Positions 36,226 to 45,308 of a stretch of DNA of 64,000 nucleotides are shown here, piece after piece. This DNA comes from Paenibacillus radicibacter (GTDB lineage: Bacteria; Bacillota; Bacilli; Paenibacillales; NBRC-103111): NCBI RefSeq assembly GCF_024721995.1, contig NZ_JANQBC010000002.1:124001-188000 (forward strand), in the 5' to 3' direction. The notes under the pieces were generated by a model, which was given only the letters and a program-made list of their open reading frames with translations, was not told the origin of the DNA and made no database searches. The translations under genes and the position numbers were made by a program. Every line of letters starts with the position of its first letter. The first letter of the stretch is position 1.

Positions 36226-37485
36226 TTATCTAATCTTTTGCATGCGGTCCCATTGACTCACAATATCAGTGACACGTACCCCGAAATTCTCATCGATAAC
36301 GACTACTTCACCTTTAGCAATCATTTTATTGTTAACAAGAATATCAACTGGCTCTCCCGCCAATTTGTCGAGTTCGATAATTGATCCTTGTGACAACTCC
36401 AAGATTTCTTTAATCACTTTATGTGTTCGACCGAGTTCTACAGTTACTTTCAGTGGAATATCAAGTAAAAGTCCCAAGTTGGTTGCATCTACTTGTCCAT
36501 ATCCCTCTGCTGCTAAATCACCGAACTGTGCAGGTTGAACATTCACGTTGCGATTAGGCATTCCACCATATGCTGCTGGTTGATGTGTAGGCATTGGTTG
36601 TTGCTGATACATCGGATTTTGGTAACCAGGATCATATTGTGGCTGCTGTGGTGCATAATTCGGTATGATTGGTTGCTCGTAGTGCGCTACCATAGGTGTT
36701 GTCTGAGCTGTATGCGGTGGTGTTTCTTGAACACGATTCGTTGGTGGTGCTGACTGAACAACCGGCTGAGCTTGAATTGGTTCAGGTTCTATTGGCATAC
36801 TCGCATCTCCTATTAAACTAGTCACCATCTCACGAGCAAATGGAATCGGAAGCAATTGCATAATATTGGAATCAATTAAATCGCCAATCGTTAAACGAAA
36901 GGACACCTTTATTAATACGTCTTCCTGAGGCAATTTCCCTTCTCCCTCAGGCAAATTTAATATGTCAATTCCTGGAGGGGAAATATTGACAAATCGATTA
37001 AAGATCGTTGACATCGACGTTGCCGAAGATCCCATCATCTGATTCATCGCTTCTTGCACAGCGCTAATATGAATCTCAGATAGATCATCAGCAGCTGGAT
37101 GACCATCGCCACCCATCATTAAATCGGCGATAACTTGTGCATCTCTCGTCTGAATAACAAGTAGATTAATGCCATGAAAACCTTCCACATAGTTCACATG
37201 AACAGCAACGTGCGGTCTTGGGAATTCGCGAATCAGTTGATCTTTAGCGATAACGGAAACTTGCGGCGTTGTGATTTCTACCTTTTTCCCAAGGAGTGTT
37301 GATAATGCTGTCGCAGCAGAGCCAAATGTAATATTACCAATCTCACCTAGAGCATCTTGTTCCAACATGGACAAGTAATCTTCTACCTGTGGATTTGGAT
37401 CTACAACACTACTTGCAGCTGTTTCACTTGTTTGTCTTAACAAAGCATCAATTTCTTCTTGTGATAAATAATCTTTACCCGTCAT
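36226..37485 (-). CDS. fliY: Flagellar motor switch phosphatase FliY
   Basis: 419 residues from the ATG behind AAGGGG; an upstream TTG in the same frame is less likely. N-terminal CheY-binding motif (YLSQEEIDALL, about 6-16), CheC-like domain with both E-x-x-N helices (ALGEIGNITFGSAATAL, about 46; ISAVQEAMNQMMGSSAT, about 146), a Pro/Gln/Tyr-rich linker (about 235-315) and a C-terminal FliN/SpoA domain (about 330-415, DIPLKVTVELGRT). Forms the C-ring and removes phosphate from CheY-P. Confidence 0.96.
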   Translation of the reverse strand: MTGKDYLSQEEIDALLRQTSETAASSVVDPNPQVEDYLSMLEQDALGEIGNITFGSAATALSTLLGKKVEITTPQVSVIAKDQLIREFPRPHVAVHVNYVEGFHGINLLVIQTRDAQVIADLMMGGDGHPAADDLSEIHISAVQEAMNQMMGSSATSMSTIFNRFVNISPPGIDILNLPEGEGKLPQEDVLIKVSFRLTIGDLIDSNIMQLLPIPFAREMVTSLIGDASMPIEPEPIQAQPVVQSAPPTNRVQETPPHTAQTTPMVAHYEQPIIPNYAPQQPQYDPGYQNPMYQQQPMPTHQPAAYGGMPNRNVNVQPAQFGDLAAEGYGQVDATNLGLLLDIPLKVTVELGRTHKVIKEILELSQGSIIELDKLAGEPVDILVNNKMIAKGEVVVIDENFGVRVTDIVSQWDRMQKIR

Positions 37486-38476
37486 TCTTCTCAACCCCTT
37501 CGCTTCTAACGATTTCTGTAATTTGAACGGCCATCTTCCCTTTAACCGTACCAGGGCTGCCTACGTATTTCAAAAGCTCTCCGACCTTCAGATCAAGAGG
37601 TTGATCAACCGATTTATCTAATTTGATTACATCGCCTGGACCTAAATTTAAAAATTCATTGATCGTAATTTGCGATGAACCAAGTTCAGCAATAATTGGC
37701 AGTTCTGCTTTCGTTAAGCGAGTCTGAAGTGCATCAATTTCTTCTTGTGCTCTTGTTTTCTTTTGTGAAACAAACCAGTGATGTACAGAAAGCTTATGCA
37801 TGATCGGCTCAATCACAACGTGCGGAATACATAAATTAATCATCCCTGTTGTATCGCCAATCTTCGTGCTGAGCGAGATCAATGCAATCGTCTCATTCGG
37901 AGATACAATCTGCATGAACTGCGGATTCGTTTCTAATGCTTCTAGTCGTGGCTTAAGATCAATGATCGTTTTCCAAGCTTCTTGAAGACTTTCAAAAGCT
38001 CTCGAGAAAATGCGCTCGATTACTATCGTTTCAATTTCAGTTAAAGCTGTTATTTTTGTAGGAGATACACCAACCCCGCCGAGTAGGCGATCCAGCATAG
38101 CAAAAGCTACGTTGGGGTGAACCTCCAGAACCATTCTTCCTTCCAAAGGTTCCGCTTCGAAAATGTTTAAAATGGTCATTTTGGGAATGGAACGAATAAA
38201 TTCGTCATATGGCAACTGCTCGACTTGAACAACGTTAATTTGTACAAATGTACGAAGTTGAGCGGAGAAATACGTCGTTAAATATCGAGCAAAATTTTCA
38301 TGAATTCGAGTTAAGCTGCGAATGTGATCTTTCGAAAAGCGAACTGCCCTTTTAAAATCGTAAGCTCGTACTTTTTTCTCGGACTCTTCCTTCTTTAATT
38401 CCTCTGCATCCATTTCACCGGAAGATAAGGCTGCCAGTAAGGAATCTATCTCATTTTGCGATAACACATCAACCAT
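37475..38476 (-). CDS. fliM: Flagellar motor switch protein FliM
   Basis: 333 residues from an ATG preceded by AAGGGGGTG. N-terminal CheY-P-binding motif VLSQNEIDSLLAAL, middle domain with YDFKRAVRFSKDHIRSL and the GGVGVSP turn, and C-terminal SpoA domain (about 250-325, ITINEFLNLGPGDVIKLDK in part). C-ring protein that sets rotation direction. Overlaps fliY by 11 bases. Confidence 0.97.
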   Translation of the reverse strand: MVDVLSQNEIDSLLAALSSGEMDAEELKKEESEKKVRAYDFKRAVRFSKDHIRSLTRIHENFARYLTTYFSAQLRTFVQINVVQVEQLPYDEFIRSIPKMTILNIFEAEPLEGRMVLEVHPNVAFAMLDRLLGGVGVSPTKITALTEIETIVIERIFSRAFESLQEAWKTIIDLKPRLEALETNPQFMQIVSPNETIALISLSTKIGDTTGMINLCIPHVVIEPIMHKLSVHHWFVSQKKTRAQEEIDALQTRLTKAELPIIAELGSSQITINEFLNLGPGDVIKLDKSVDQPLDLKVGELLKYVGSPGTVKGKMAVQITEIVRSEGVEKNDG

Positions 38477-38519
38477 CGAAGTCACCCCCTTCATGCATGA
38501 ATTCATATACCATGAAAAG

Positions 38520-38984
38520 CTACTGAATCACTTTGTCAGTGATTGAGATTTGCTTGATTGTTCCTCGTTTAAGTAGCGGATTCAAGCGATTCATCAAGGC
38601 AGAGACAAGGTTGTCATTTCCTTTGCTACCTTGCAATTGATCCACTGTCATGTCATTTAATGTTCGGATGATCGTGCCTTTAACTTGCGAATCAAGTAAG
38701 TTTTCGAAGTCTTCCTTCGTTTTTGAATTTTCGAGTTCAAATGCAAGTGAGATACGCACTACGCTTGTAATTGGCATTAAGTTTGTCGCTATTTCTTTTA
38801 CAATTACGGTATTTGCTTTAACTTCTTTGGGTGTAGGTGCTTTCGTTGCTTTTGTTTCTGTCGTTACTCCTGTTTCTGTAGCCGAACTTTTGTCCATGTA
38901 ATTCCAAATAAAGAAAGAGGCAACCAAGATTAGCGTAATCGATATTAAAATAATGATAACCATAGATAATAAACGATTTTTCAT
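38520..38984 (-). CDS. fliL: Flagellar basal body-associated protein FliL
   Basis: 154 residues from an ATG behind AGGAGG; a 26-codon upstream extension overlaps flbD and is rejected. One N-terminal TM (about 7-27), a Thr/Lys/Ala-rich linker, then a stomatin-like periplasmic domain typical of FliL (VVRISLAFELENSKTKEDFE, about 80-99). Supports stator function. One base separates its ATG from the flbD stop region. Confidence 0.93.
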   Translation of the reverse strand: MKNRLLSMVIIILISITLILVASFFIWNYMDKSSATETGVTTETKATKAPTPKEVKANTVIVKEIATNLMPITSVVRISLAFELENSKTKEDFENLLDSQVKGTIIRTLNDMTVDQLQGSKGNDNLVSALMNRLNPLLKRGTIKQISITDKVIQ

Positions 38985-38985
38985 G

Positions 38986-39210
38986 TTAAGAATCCTCCTT
39001 TGTTTCTTGTGACAATACGGCCGCCCGAACAGCCCCAATGTTCTGCATATATTGCTGTACAAGCTCGACTAGCACAGTCGATTTCTCAAGAACTGTGATC
39101 TTTTTGCCAGTCGTCAGCGTAATCATCGTATCCGGAGTCTCCTCGATTACTTCGATTAAAATCGCATTGACTATGATCTTTTTACCGTTAAGACGCGTAA
39201 GAGAAATCAT
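38986..39210 (-). CDS. flbD: FlbD/SwrD family flagellar protein
   Basis: 74 residues. MISLTRLNGKKIIVNAILIE and DTMITLTTGKKITVLE are the FlbD-family signature. The B. subtilis counterpart SwrD is reported to increase flagellar torque for swarming. Lies between flgE and fliL, the family's usual place. Confidence 0.92.
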   Translation of the reverse strand: MISLTRLNGKKIIVNAILIEVIEETPDTMITLTTGKKITVLEKSTVLVELVQQYMQNIGAVRAAVLSQETKEDS

Positions 39211-39234
39211 TATTCTCCTCCAATATTTGGTTTA

Positions 39235-39253
39235 GGGGAGATTGACTCTCCCC
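39235..39253 (-). other. Hairpin between flgE and flbD
   Basis: GGGGAGA and TCTCCCC form a 7-bp stem with a 5-base loop in the 71-base flgE-flbD gap. On the minus strand it is followed by TAAACC, not a T-run, so a classical terminator is unlikely; it may protect or end the upstream mRNA segment. Confidence 0.4.
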
Positions 39254-39281
39254 CTTTAACCTTAATCTAATTACTTACGAA

Positions 39282-40094
39282 TTATCGTTTCAGATTCACC
39301 ACTTCTTGAAGTACTTCATCTGAAGTTGTAATGATTCTGGAGTTCGCTTGGAATCCACGCTGAGCAACGATCATTTCTGTAAATTCAGCCGTCAAATCCA
39401 CGTTGGACATTTCAAGTGCGCCAGAGATAATTGCACCAAGTCCATCTGTCATTGGATTTACAATCTCAACACCTTCTACATCTTCTACTGAGTTTTGGTT
39501 CATGCGGTATAAGTTGCCGCCTACCTTCTCAAGACCAGCAGGGTTAATCACATTGACAAGTCCGATTACTTTATCATTTACAGTTGATCCATCTGTTTTC
39601 TTTTCGATAATTTGACCTGTCTTGGAAATTGCAAATGCTTCTGTATCATCATCCAAAGTGATTGTTTCTCCACCTGGTCCAAGAACGAACAAACCATCTG
39701 CATTCACCAATTGACGAGCTGCATCTAGAGTAAAGTTACCTGCACGGCTAAGCAGCGTAGGACCGTCCTCTGTTTCTTTCAATGCGAAGAATCCATCTCC
39801 ATCAATACGAACATCCGTTGGAACGTTCGTCGTCATTGCACTACCTGGTGTATGAATGGTGTCCATTGCAGCAATACCTACGCCTAGACCAATCTGCTTC
39901 GCATTCACACCGCCGACTGCTCCTGCCTCAGGAGCAGTAATACCGGATACTGTCTGACTTAGAATATCTTTAAACATCACGCGGCCGCCTTTAAAACCTA
40001 CCGTATTTACGTTCGCGATGTTGTTACCAATTACGTCTAACTTCGTTTGAAAACCTCTCATACCTGAAACACCAGAATACATAGACCTTAACAT
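39282..40094 (-). CDS. flgE: Flagellar hook protein FlgE (short, FlgG-like type)
   Basis: 270 residues from an ATG behind GGAGG. N-terminal rod/hook motif MLRSMYSGVSGMRGFQTKLDVIGNNIANVNT in pieces (first 35 residues), a central FlgE/F/G D1 region (FFALKETEDGPTLLSRAGNF) and the C-terminal EMSNVDLTAEFTEMIVAQRGFQ helix (about 235-256). The length equals the B. subtilis hook protein; in domain terms it resembles FlgG, so it could be labelled FlgG. The position after flgD supports hook protein. Confidence 0.92.
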   Translation of the reverse strand: MLRSMYSGVSGMRGFQTKLDVIGNNIANVNTVGFKGGRVMFKDILSQTVSGITAPEAGAVGGVNAKQIGLGVGIAAMDTIHTPGSAMTTNVPTDVRIDGDGFFALKETEDGPTLLSRAGNFTLDAARQLVNADGLFVLGPGGETITLDDDTEAFAISKTGQIIEKKTDGSTVNDKVIGLVNVINPAGLEKVGGNLYRMNQNSVEDVEGVEIVNPMTDGLGAIISGALEMSNVDLTAEFTEMIVAQRGFQANSRIITTSDEVLQEVVNLKR

Positions 40095-40118
40095 GGAACA
40101 TCCTCCATTTCGTATCAC

Positions 40119-40187
40119 ACGTATTAGATTTACTTTCGCTTCGATCGATCCACGAAAGTATGGGCTTCCCGTTAGGGTCCGGCCCTA
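40119..40187 (-). promoter_or_regulatory. Structured RNA segment upstream of flgE
   Basis: The gap before flgE can fold on the minus strand into a 5-bp hairpin TAGGG-CCGGA-CCCTA, whose first arm contains the stop codon of the preceding gene, and a second hairpin with arms ACTTTCG and CGAAAGT (7 bp, 40132-40159) around an ATCGAT palindrome. CCC/GGG pieces between them allow alternative pairings. No T-run. I do not recognise a known riboswitch. Possibly a translation-control leader for the abundant hook protein. Confidence 0.4.
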
Positions 40188-40577
40188 TGAAATAACAACT
40201 GCACTATCAATTTGAGTGAACACATTATCCTTCATGGATAACCCATCCATAGCAGTTACGACTGTCCGATTCGGTACATTCACAATTAGTGCGGTTCCAC
40301 CTAGTACCATAAGTGTGTCTTTTGCGCCTTTTGCAGCAGCCTTGTCAATCGCTGTTTCAAGCTTCATGAGTTGTTCAGGCTTAAGTTCAATTCCTCGTTG
40401 TTGTAAGCGCATTTCAGCATGGTGACTAAACCGAACAAATTGTTTGTCCAATATGTGCTGAAACGGAGTTGCTTGAGCCCCTGTGCTAATCGATTTGTCA
40501 GTAGCAGGTGCTTTGCGTAATGCGGAGGGATGAATACCATTTGGATACATATGCCCAATGGTTATTTTATCCGCCAT
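40185..40577 (-). CDS. Flagellar operon protein, TIGR02530 type
   Basis: 130 residues from an ATG behind GGAGG. The core FVRFSHHAEMRLQQRGIELKPEQLMKLETAIDKAAAKGAKD (read in pieces, about 47-90) matches the TIGR02530 flagellar-operon family, typically encoded between flgD and flgE; function unknown. An N-terminal flexible segment precedes it. Overlaps flgD by 11 bases. Confidence 0.85.
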   Translation of the reverse strand: MADKITIGHMYPNGIHPSALRKAPATDKSISTGAQATPFQHILDKQFVRFSHHAEMRLQQRGIELKPEQLMKLETAIDKAAAKGAKDTLMVLGGTALIVNVPNRTVVTAMDGLSMKDNVFTQIDSAVVIS

Positions 40578-41034
40578 TTGCGTCCTCCGGATTCGTTTTC
40601 GGATTGTCATTCTCAATCTTAACGACTTTATCTAGAGGAATTTCTTCACCCTTCACGCTCGCATATTGAACGCCGCCCCGTATAAGAATGGAATCGACAA
40701 CGCCAGACTTGGGAGCTAGCTCTCCTGTTTCACTTTGTGTCATCCAAGTTACGGATTTTCCAATTAAGGAAGATGCAGAACCTAGTGATTGACGAAGTAA
40801 TTTCAATTCACTTGTCATGTTGCCCAACTGTTCAACTGACGTAAATTGTGCCATCTGAGCGATAAACTCTTTATCCTGCATGGGCTGCATAGCATCTTGG
40901 TTTCGTAGCTGTGTAATAAGCAGCTTAAGGAAGTCATCCTTCCCGAGAACCGAACCTGGTTCTTTCTTCGTTGGTTGACCGGATGCTGGTTTACCAATCA
41001 CATCCTTCGGATTTACAAAAAGAGAATCTGCCAT
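40567..41034 (-). CDS. flgD: Flagellar hook capping protein FlgD
   Basis: 155 residues, the short form lacking the Tudor/FnIII part of enterobacterial FlgD. Signature: GKDDFLKLLITQLRNQDAMQPMQDKEFIAQMAQF (about 31-64, in pieces). Scaffold that caps the growing hook. ATG behind AGGAGA. Located after fliK. Confidence 0.93.
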   Translation of the reverse strand: MADSLFVNPKDVIGKPASGQPTKKEPGSVLGKDDFLKLLITQLRNQDAMQPMQDKEFIAQMAQFTSVEQLGNMTSELKLLRQSLGSASSLIGKSVTWMTQSETGELAPKSGVVDSILIRGGVQYASVKGEEIPLDKVVKIENDNPKTNPEDANGG

Positions 41035-41072
41035 ATATTAGCCTCTCCTTTCTCGTTATTCAATTTGCTAAA

Positions 41073-42533
41073 CTAAACAGAAGCTTGGAAGAGACCACCT
41101 GTGCTGCGCTCTCTGATTCGTTCTTTCGCTTCAGCAATTTCCTGTAACAATTCGTTGTCGCTAGTTGTATATGTAATATTGTTGACCGAATCGCCTGTGT
41201 TTCCAGAACGACGTTCTTGTTGGAATGCTTGACCACGCTGCTGTTGTTGGAACATCGATGAGCCAAACTGGCTGCTTAGAGCAACTTCAAGCTTTTCGAC
41301 TTGTAAACCTTGATTTTGAAGCATTTGTCTTAGCTGTGGAAGTTGGCTTTCAAGCAATTCTTTGGCAGCTGCTGTTTGTGCAGCAAACTGAGCCATCATA
41401 TGTCCGTTTTGCATCGTAATTTTGACATCAATATGTCCTAAATGCTGTGGATACAAGCTTAACTTCGCTTCAGATACGCCTTCCCCAACTTTAACTTGAA
41501 GAGATTTAAAGACGAAACGACTCATTTCTTCTGCAAAGTTTGCTGCGTTCATCGTAGGCGTAGCTGCTTTCGCCACATCACTTGCTGTTCCCGTTAATTC
41601 TTTCAGTACGTTTCCAGCTTGCACGACATTAATGTTGGTTGCATCATCAACCGCAATCGATGCATCTTGGTGAACAGATTCACTTGAATCAGGATTCACT
41701 AGCTGAGCAGCACTCAAAGCTCCTTTTGACGTCAATAACTCAAGGGATGCGCTCGCCTTCGCTACATTTTTCACCCGATCCGTAGATTCAACTGTCACCA
41801 TTCTCTTGCCATCAGTAGTGTCGCTTTTTGTAGAAGCAGTAATCGCTTGTTTGTTATCTAGCTTCTCAACAGGTTGACTATTATCACCAGAAACCAGAGT
41901 GCTAGATTCAATGGCTGCACTTAGCTGACTATTCGGGTTTAGACTTGCTGCTATCGCCTCGTTGTAAGGTGCTAATACGTTCTGAAGCTGAGCTTGTAGA
42001 TGCTGAACAAATGGTTGATCCGGTTGTTTGTCCATAAGCTGTGTAAATTGAAGCAGTACTTGCTGCAATTCACTCGTTTGTAATGACCCACCATCTACCG
42101 ACAGGTTTAATAACGTCTGATTCGATTGAAGCAACTGTGATGAGTTGGAACCACTTGTAGTATTCATAGCTTGTAAGAGCGCCATTGCATCTTGTAACCA
42201 CTGCTGTATATTCGGATCATTCGTTATCTCTTGAGCGAGTGCAGGATCGTTCTGAATCGCTTGTACGAGCTGCTCAGCAACATTCGCATCAATTGGACTG
42301 TCTTGCATCGACTCAATCGTCGGAGGCAGGATAGATAGTGCCATCATGACGCTCATATTAGCATCCATTTGCTCACTAGTTGGTTCTGTGCCAACTTGAG
42401 ATACAAGTAGTCCTGCAAATACATCCTTACCCGTTGAACCGGAGGATTGACCTAGTTGCTTACTACCACTTGAAGTCGCGTTTACGGAAGTCGTAGGTGC
42501 TGAGATTGATAAGGCTGGCATTTGTGCGTTCAT
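41073..42533 (-). CDS. fliK: Flagellar hook-length control protein FliK
   Basis: 486 residues from the ATG behind AAAGGAGG; an in-frame GTG four codons upstream is part of that ribosome binding site. Long Ser/Gln/Asn/Ala-rich N-terminal ruler region (about 1-350) and a C-terminal FliK domain (about 360-440) with EAKLSLYPQHLGHIDVKITM and LLESQLPQLRQMLQNQGL. Measures hook length and triggers the FlhB switch. The N-terminal part is low-complexity and expected to diverge. Confidence 0.92.
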   Translation of the reverse strand: MNAQMPALSISAPTTSVNATSSGSKQLGQSSGSTGKDVFAGLLVSQVGTEPTSEQMDANMSVMMALSILPPTIESMQDSPIDANVAEQLVQAIQNDPALAQEITNDPNIQQWLQDAMALLQAMNTTSGSNSSQLLQSNQTLLNLSVDGGSLQTSELQQVLLQFTQLMDKQPDQPFVQHLQAQLQNVLAPYNEAIAASLNPNSQLSAAIESSTLVSGDNSQPVEKLDNKQAITASTKSDTTDGKRMVTVESTDRVKNVAKASASLELLTSKGALSAAQLVNPDSSESVHQDASIAVDDATNINVVQAGNVLKELTGTASDVAKAATPTMNAANFAEEMSRFVFKSLQVKVGEGVSEAKLSLYPQHLGHIDVKITMQNGHMMAQFAAQTAAAKELLESQLPQLRQMLQNQGLQVEKLEVALSSQFGSSMFQQQQRGQAFQQERRSGNTGDSVNNITYTTSDNELLQEIAEAKERIRERSTGGLFQASV

Positions 42534-42569
42534 TTTCTTTTTCACCTCCTTTCAAAGCACATAACGGTA

Positions 42570-43487
42570 CTACTTTGTTAACAACTCAGCAATGTTCGCT
42601 GCTGCATCTTTATTCAAGTCTGTCATTGCGGACATTACCCGTGCACGAGATCCTGCATCCATCGAGGTTAGGATCGTCTTCACCTTAGCAGGTGTAACAT
42701 CATGCATAGCGATTAACAAGCTTGCTGCACTCTTCGGAATCATATTAGCAAAGGTTTGTCCAAGATCATCTGAAGTCATCGTCTTTCCTTTACCTGCAGC
42801 TTCTTGAGCAAGTTTCTGACGCTCTTCCTGAGCTGCTGCTTCAAGATCACGCAGTGATGCTCCATCTTTTAGTGCAACAGAAACTTCTGCTGCTTTTTTC
42901 GGGTCCATCTTTTCTAAAACCTTTACACGATCATCGGATTTCATCATTGTTAGAACGAGTACGGATTCCTTGAGCGTCATATTTTCCAATATAGGCGCTG
43001 CTTTACTAGGATTCATTTTTGCAAATAAACTTGATAAATCTTGAACTTGCTTTGTAAAATCAACATCACTCTGAATTTTGGCTTTTAACTTATCTTCCAA
43101 AGCCGAATTCTTAAATTGTAAATCTTTTACTTCATCATCTTTTTGCGTTACATTTCCATTTGATTGTTCGATCTTGCTCTCTAACTCAGCAATTTTTCCA
43201 TTTAACTGATCAATTGTATCGTCTTTTGCTTTCACTTCTTGTTCAGGAGATGTCGCTGATGATTTCGGATCCGTTGATTTCTCTTTTGGTGCAGGTACAA
43301 GTTTACTCACTCCTGGAATGTTATGAAGTGCATTTTGCACCCCACGCATCACATCGAAATCCAAAATCGTAAGCAACACGCCTAACAATACCGCTGTAAA
43401 AACGATAGGTATCAGAAACCAGATTAGAAATCGCTCCAATGCTCCATAAGAAGAGGAACTCTCTGTCTCCGTATTGGTGTTCGCCAT
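42570..43487 (-). CDS. MotE-like (YlxF) membrane protein with MgtE-N-type domain
   Basis: 305 residues. One N-terminal TM (about 20-43), a coiled coil (about 85-140), a helical block with SLFAKMNPSKAAPILENM and KVLEKMDPKKAAEVSVAL repeats (about 150-205), and another such repeat near 245-265. The repeats match the MgtE intracellular-N/MotE family. The B. subtilis ylxF gene sits in the same place between fliJ and fliK. MotE in Sinorhizobium is a MotC chaperone; the Firmicute role is unclear. Confidence 0.85.
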   Translation of the reverse strand: MANTNTETESSSSYGALERFLIWFLIPIVFTAVLLGVLLTILDFDVMRGVQNALHNIPGVSKLVPAPKEKSTDPKSSATSPEQEVKAKDDTIDQLNGKIAELESKIEQSNGNVTQKDDEVKDLQFKNSALEDKLKAKIQSDVDFTKQVQDLSSLFAKMNPSKAAPILENMTLKESVLVLTMMKSDDRVKVLEKMDPKKAAEVSVALKDGASLRDLEAAAQEERQKLAQEAAGKGKTMTSDDLGQTFANMIPKSAASLLIAMHDVTPAKVKTILTSMDAGSRARVMSAMTDLNKDAAANIAELLTK

Positions 43488-43525
43488 CCCTATCCATTCC
43501 CCCTACCCTCATGCATTTTGTTCAC

Positions 43526-43972
43526 TTATCCTGTGGACATTCTCAAAAATCGACTAGCAGCCATTTCATCAAGAAGATTTTGCTCTTTTTTCAGTTGCGT
43601 AGATGTGTATAGCTGTAAGGCTTTCTCACGAGCTTTGATCCAAACTTTCTCATCAACCATGCAATGTGTAAGCTGCTCTTGGTCTTGAGACACACGTCTT
43701 TGTGCTACACGGACATCTTGATTCTTCAGCTTGATCCGGTTGTCCAAATGATCTACATATTGCTGCATCTGTACCATCTGGCCAATTGGAATACTTTTGG
43801 AAGAAGCTTGATTCATTTGAGCAATGATCTGAAGTCGATTATCCAGCAACTCTTTTAAAGAGGACTCTTCTAGCTGTAATTGGCCAATTGATTGAGATAA
43901 CTCTCTTTCCGCTTGATTTCGCTCTGACTCTTTTAAATCGAGAATCCCTTGAAACGTATAGCGAAAGCCCAT
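43526..43972 (-). CDS. fliJ: Flagellar export protein FliJ
   Basis: 148 residues, an almost entirely coiled-coil protein (FTLQGILDLKESERNQAERELS-like N-terminus, read YTFQGILDLKESERNQAE). FliJ links the FliI ATPase to FlhA. Identified by length, coiled-coil character and the position directly after fliI. Confidence 0.9.
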   Translation of the reverse strand: MGFRYTFQGILDLKESERNQAERELSQSIGQLQLEESSLKELLDNRLQIIAQMNQASSKSIPIGQMVQMQQYVDHLDNRIKLKNQDVRVAQRRVSQDQEQLTHCMVDEKVWIKAREKALQLYTSTQLKKEQNLLDEMAASRFLRMSTG

Positions 43973-43982
43973 TGATCATCAC

Positions 43983-45308
43983 TCATCCTTTTGAGAATTC
44001 AGCGAGTAAGCGTTCTTTCGCTTCTTCACCTAATAATTTTTCAGTCACACTTTGCGCCGTATAGTCAGTTATCGCTTTGATATTATCAATCGAAAGATCA
44101 ATGTCAGGATTAGAACCCTTCTGATAGGCCCCTAGATTGATTAGATCTTCGGACTCCCGATAGGTAGCTAACATTCTTTTGAGCTGAATAGCAGCGTCTT
44201 GATGCTCCTTGGAGGTGATCTCCGTCATAACACGCGACACACTCGACAGCACATCAATAGCAGGATAATGTCCTTTGCTTGCAATATTCCGGTCGAGAAC
44301 AATATGTCCGTCCAAAATACCACGCACGGCATCCGCAATCGGTTCGTTCATATCATCACCATCAACTAAAACCGTGTAAAACGCGGTTATCGAGCCTTTA
44401 GCCGCTGTTCCCGAACGTTCTAATAGTCTAGGCAACATCGCAAACACCGAAGGTGTATAACCCCTTGTAGCAGGTGGCTCACCGACAGCTAGTCCAACTT
44501 CACGCTGTGCCATTGCAAACCGTGTTACGGAATCCATCATCAGCATGACATTGAGACCGCGATCTCGGAAGTATTCAGCAATAGAAGTCGCAATGAGTGC
44601 TCCTTTAATCCGAATAAGTGCCGGTTGATCAGATGTTGCTACAATGACGACTGACCGAGCTAGTCCTTCAGGACCTAAATCTCGTTCAATAAAATCGAGT
44701 ACCTCGCGACCACGTTCCCCAACTAACGCAATGACGTTAACATCCGCTTCGGTATTGCGTGCGATCATACCCATCAAGGTACTTTTACCTACCCCTGATC
44801 CTGCAAAAATACCCACACGCTGTCCCTTACCTATCGTTAGCAATCCATCAATACAACGCACCCCTACACTTAGTGGTTCGAGTACACGAGGTCTTGTTAA
44901 TGGATTACTTGGTGCATTGTTCGTCGAGTAATTCGCCATTCGCATCGGTAGGAACGAACCGTCCAGCGGTTGTCCCAGACCATCTAATACTTTACCAAGC
45001 AGTTCGTGCCCAACTTGAACAGAAAGTGGCTTGCCTGTGGCTACGACGTCACATCCAGGACCGATAGAATCGAGTTCACCTAGAGGCATCAAGATAACCT
45101 TGTTACTCTTAAAACCAACGACCTCCGCCTTCAGCGGCTCTTTGGACTTTAAGGGGTAAATGTAACAAACCTCACCAATACTAACGACTGGACCTTCCGA
45201 CTCGACTGTAAGACCAATAACCTGAGTCACTTTTCCATTTACACGTACGGTGTCGATATTATTTAGTGCCTCGGTGTATTTACTTGCTTGTGGGATAGGT
45301 CTATTCAC
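43983..45308 (-). CDS. fliI: Flagellum-specific ATPase FliI
   Basis: 441 residues. F1-ATPase-beta-like. Walker A GIFAGSGVGKSTLMGMIAR (about 166-184), Walker B region LNVMLMMDSVTRFAMAQREVGLAVGEPPATRGYTPSVF in pieces (about 252-290). Energises early steps of export with FliH. Starts at a GTG overlapping the fliH stop (GTGA), with AAGGTGA just upstream. Confidence 0.97.
   Translation of the reverse strand: MNRPIPQASKYTEALNNIDTVRVNGKVTQVIGLTVESEGPVVSIGEVCYIYPLKSKEPLKAEVVGFKSNKVILMPLGELDSIGPGCDVVATGKPLSVQVGHELLGKVLDGLGQPLDGSFLPMRMANYSTNNAPSNPLTRPRVLEPLSVGVRCIDGLLTIGKGQRVGIFAGSGVGKSTLMGMIARNTEADVNVIALVGERGREVLDFIERDLGPEGLARSVVIVATSDQPALIRIKGALIATSIAEYFRDRGLNVMLMMDSVTRFAMAQREVGLAVGEPPATRGYTPSVFAMLPRLLERSGTAAKGSITAFYTVLVDGDDMNEPIADAVRGILDGHIVLDRNIASKGHYPAIDVLSSVSRVMTEITSKEHQDAAIQLKRMLATYRESEDLINLGAYQKGSNPDIDLSIDNIKAITDYTAQSVTEKLLGEEAKERLLAEFSKG

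Noticed and set aside
40119-40187. c-di-GMP riboswitch before flgE
   Set aside because: The conserved GEMM core nucleotides are not present; only generic hairpins are seen.
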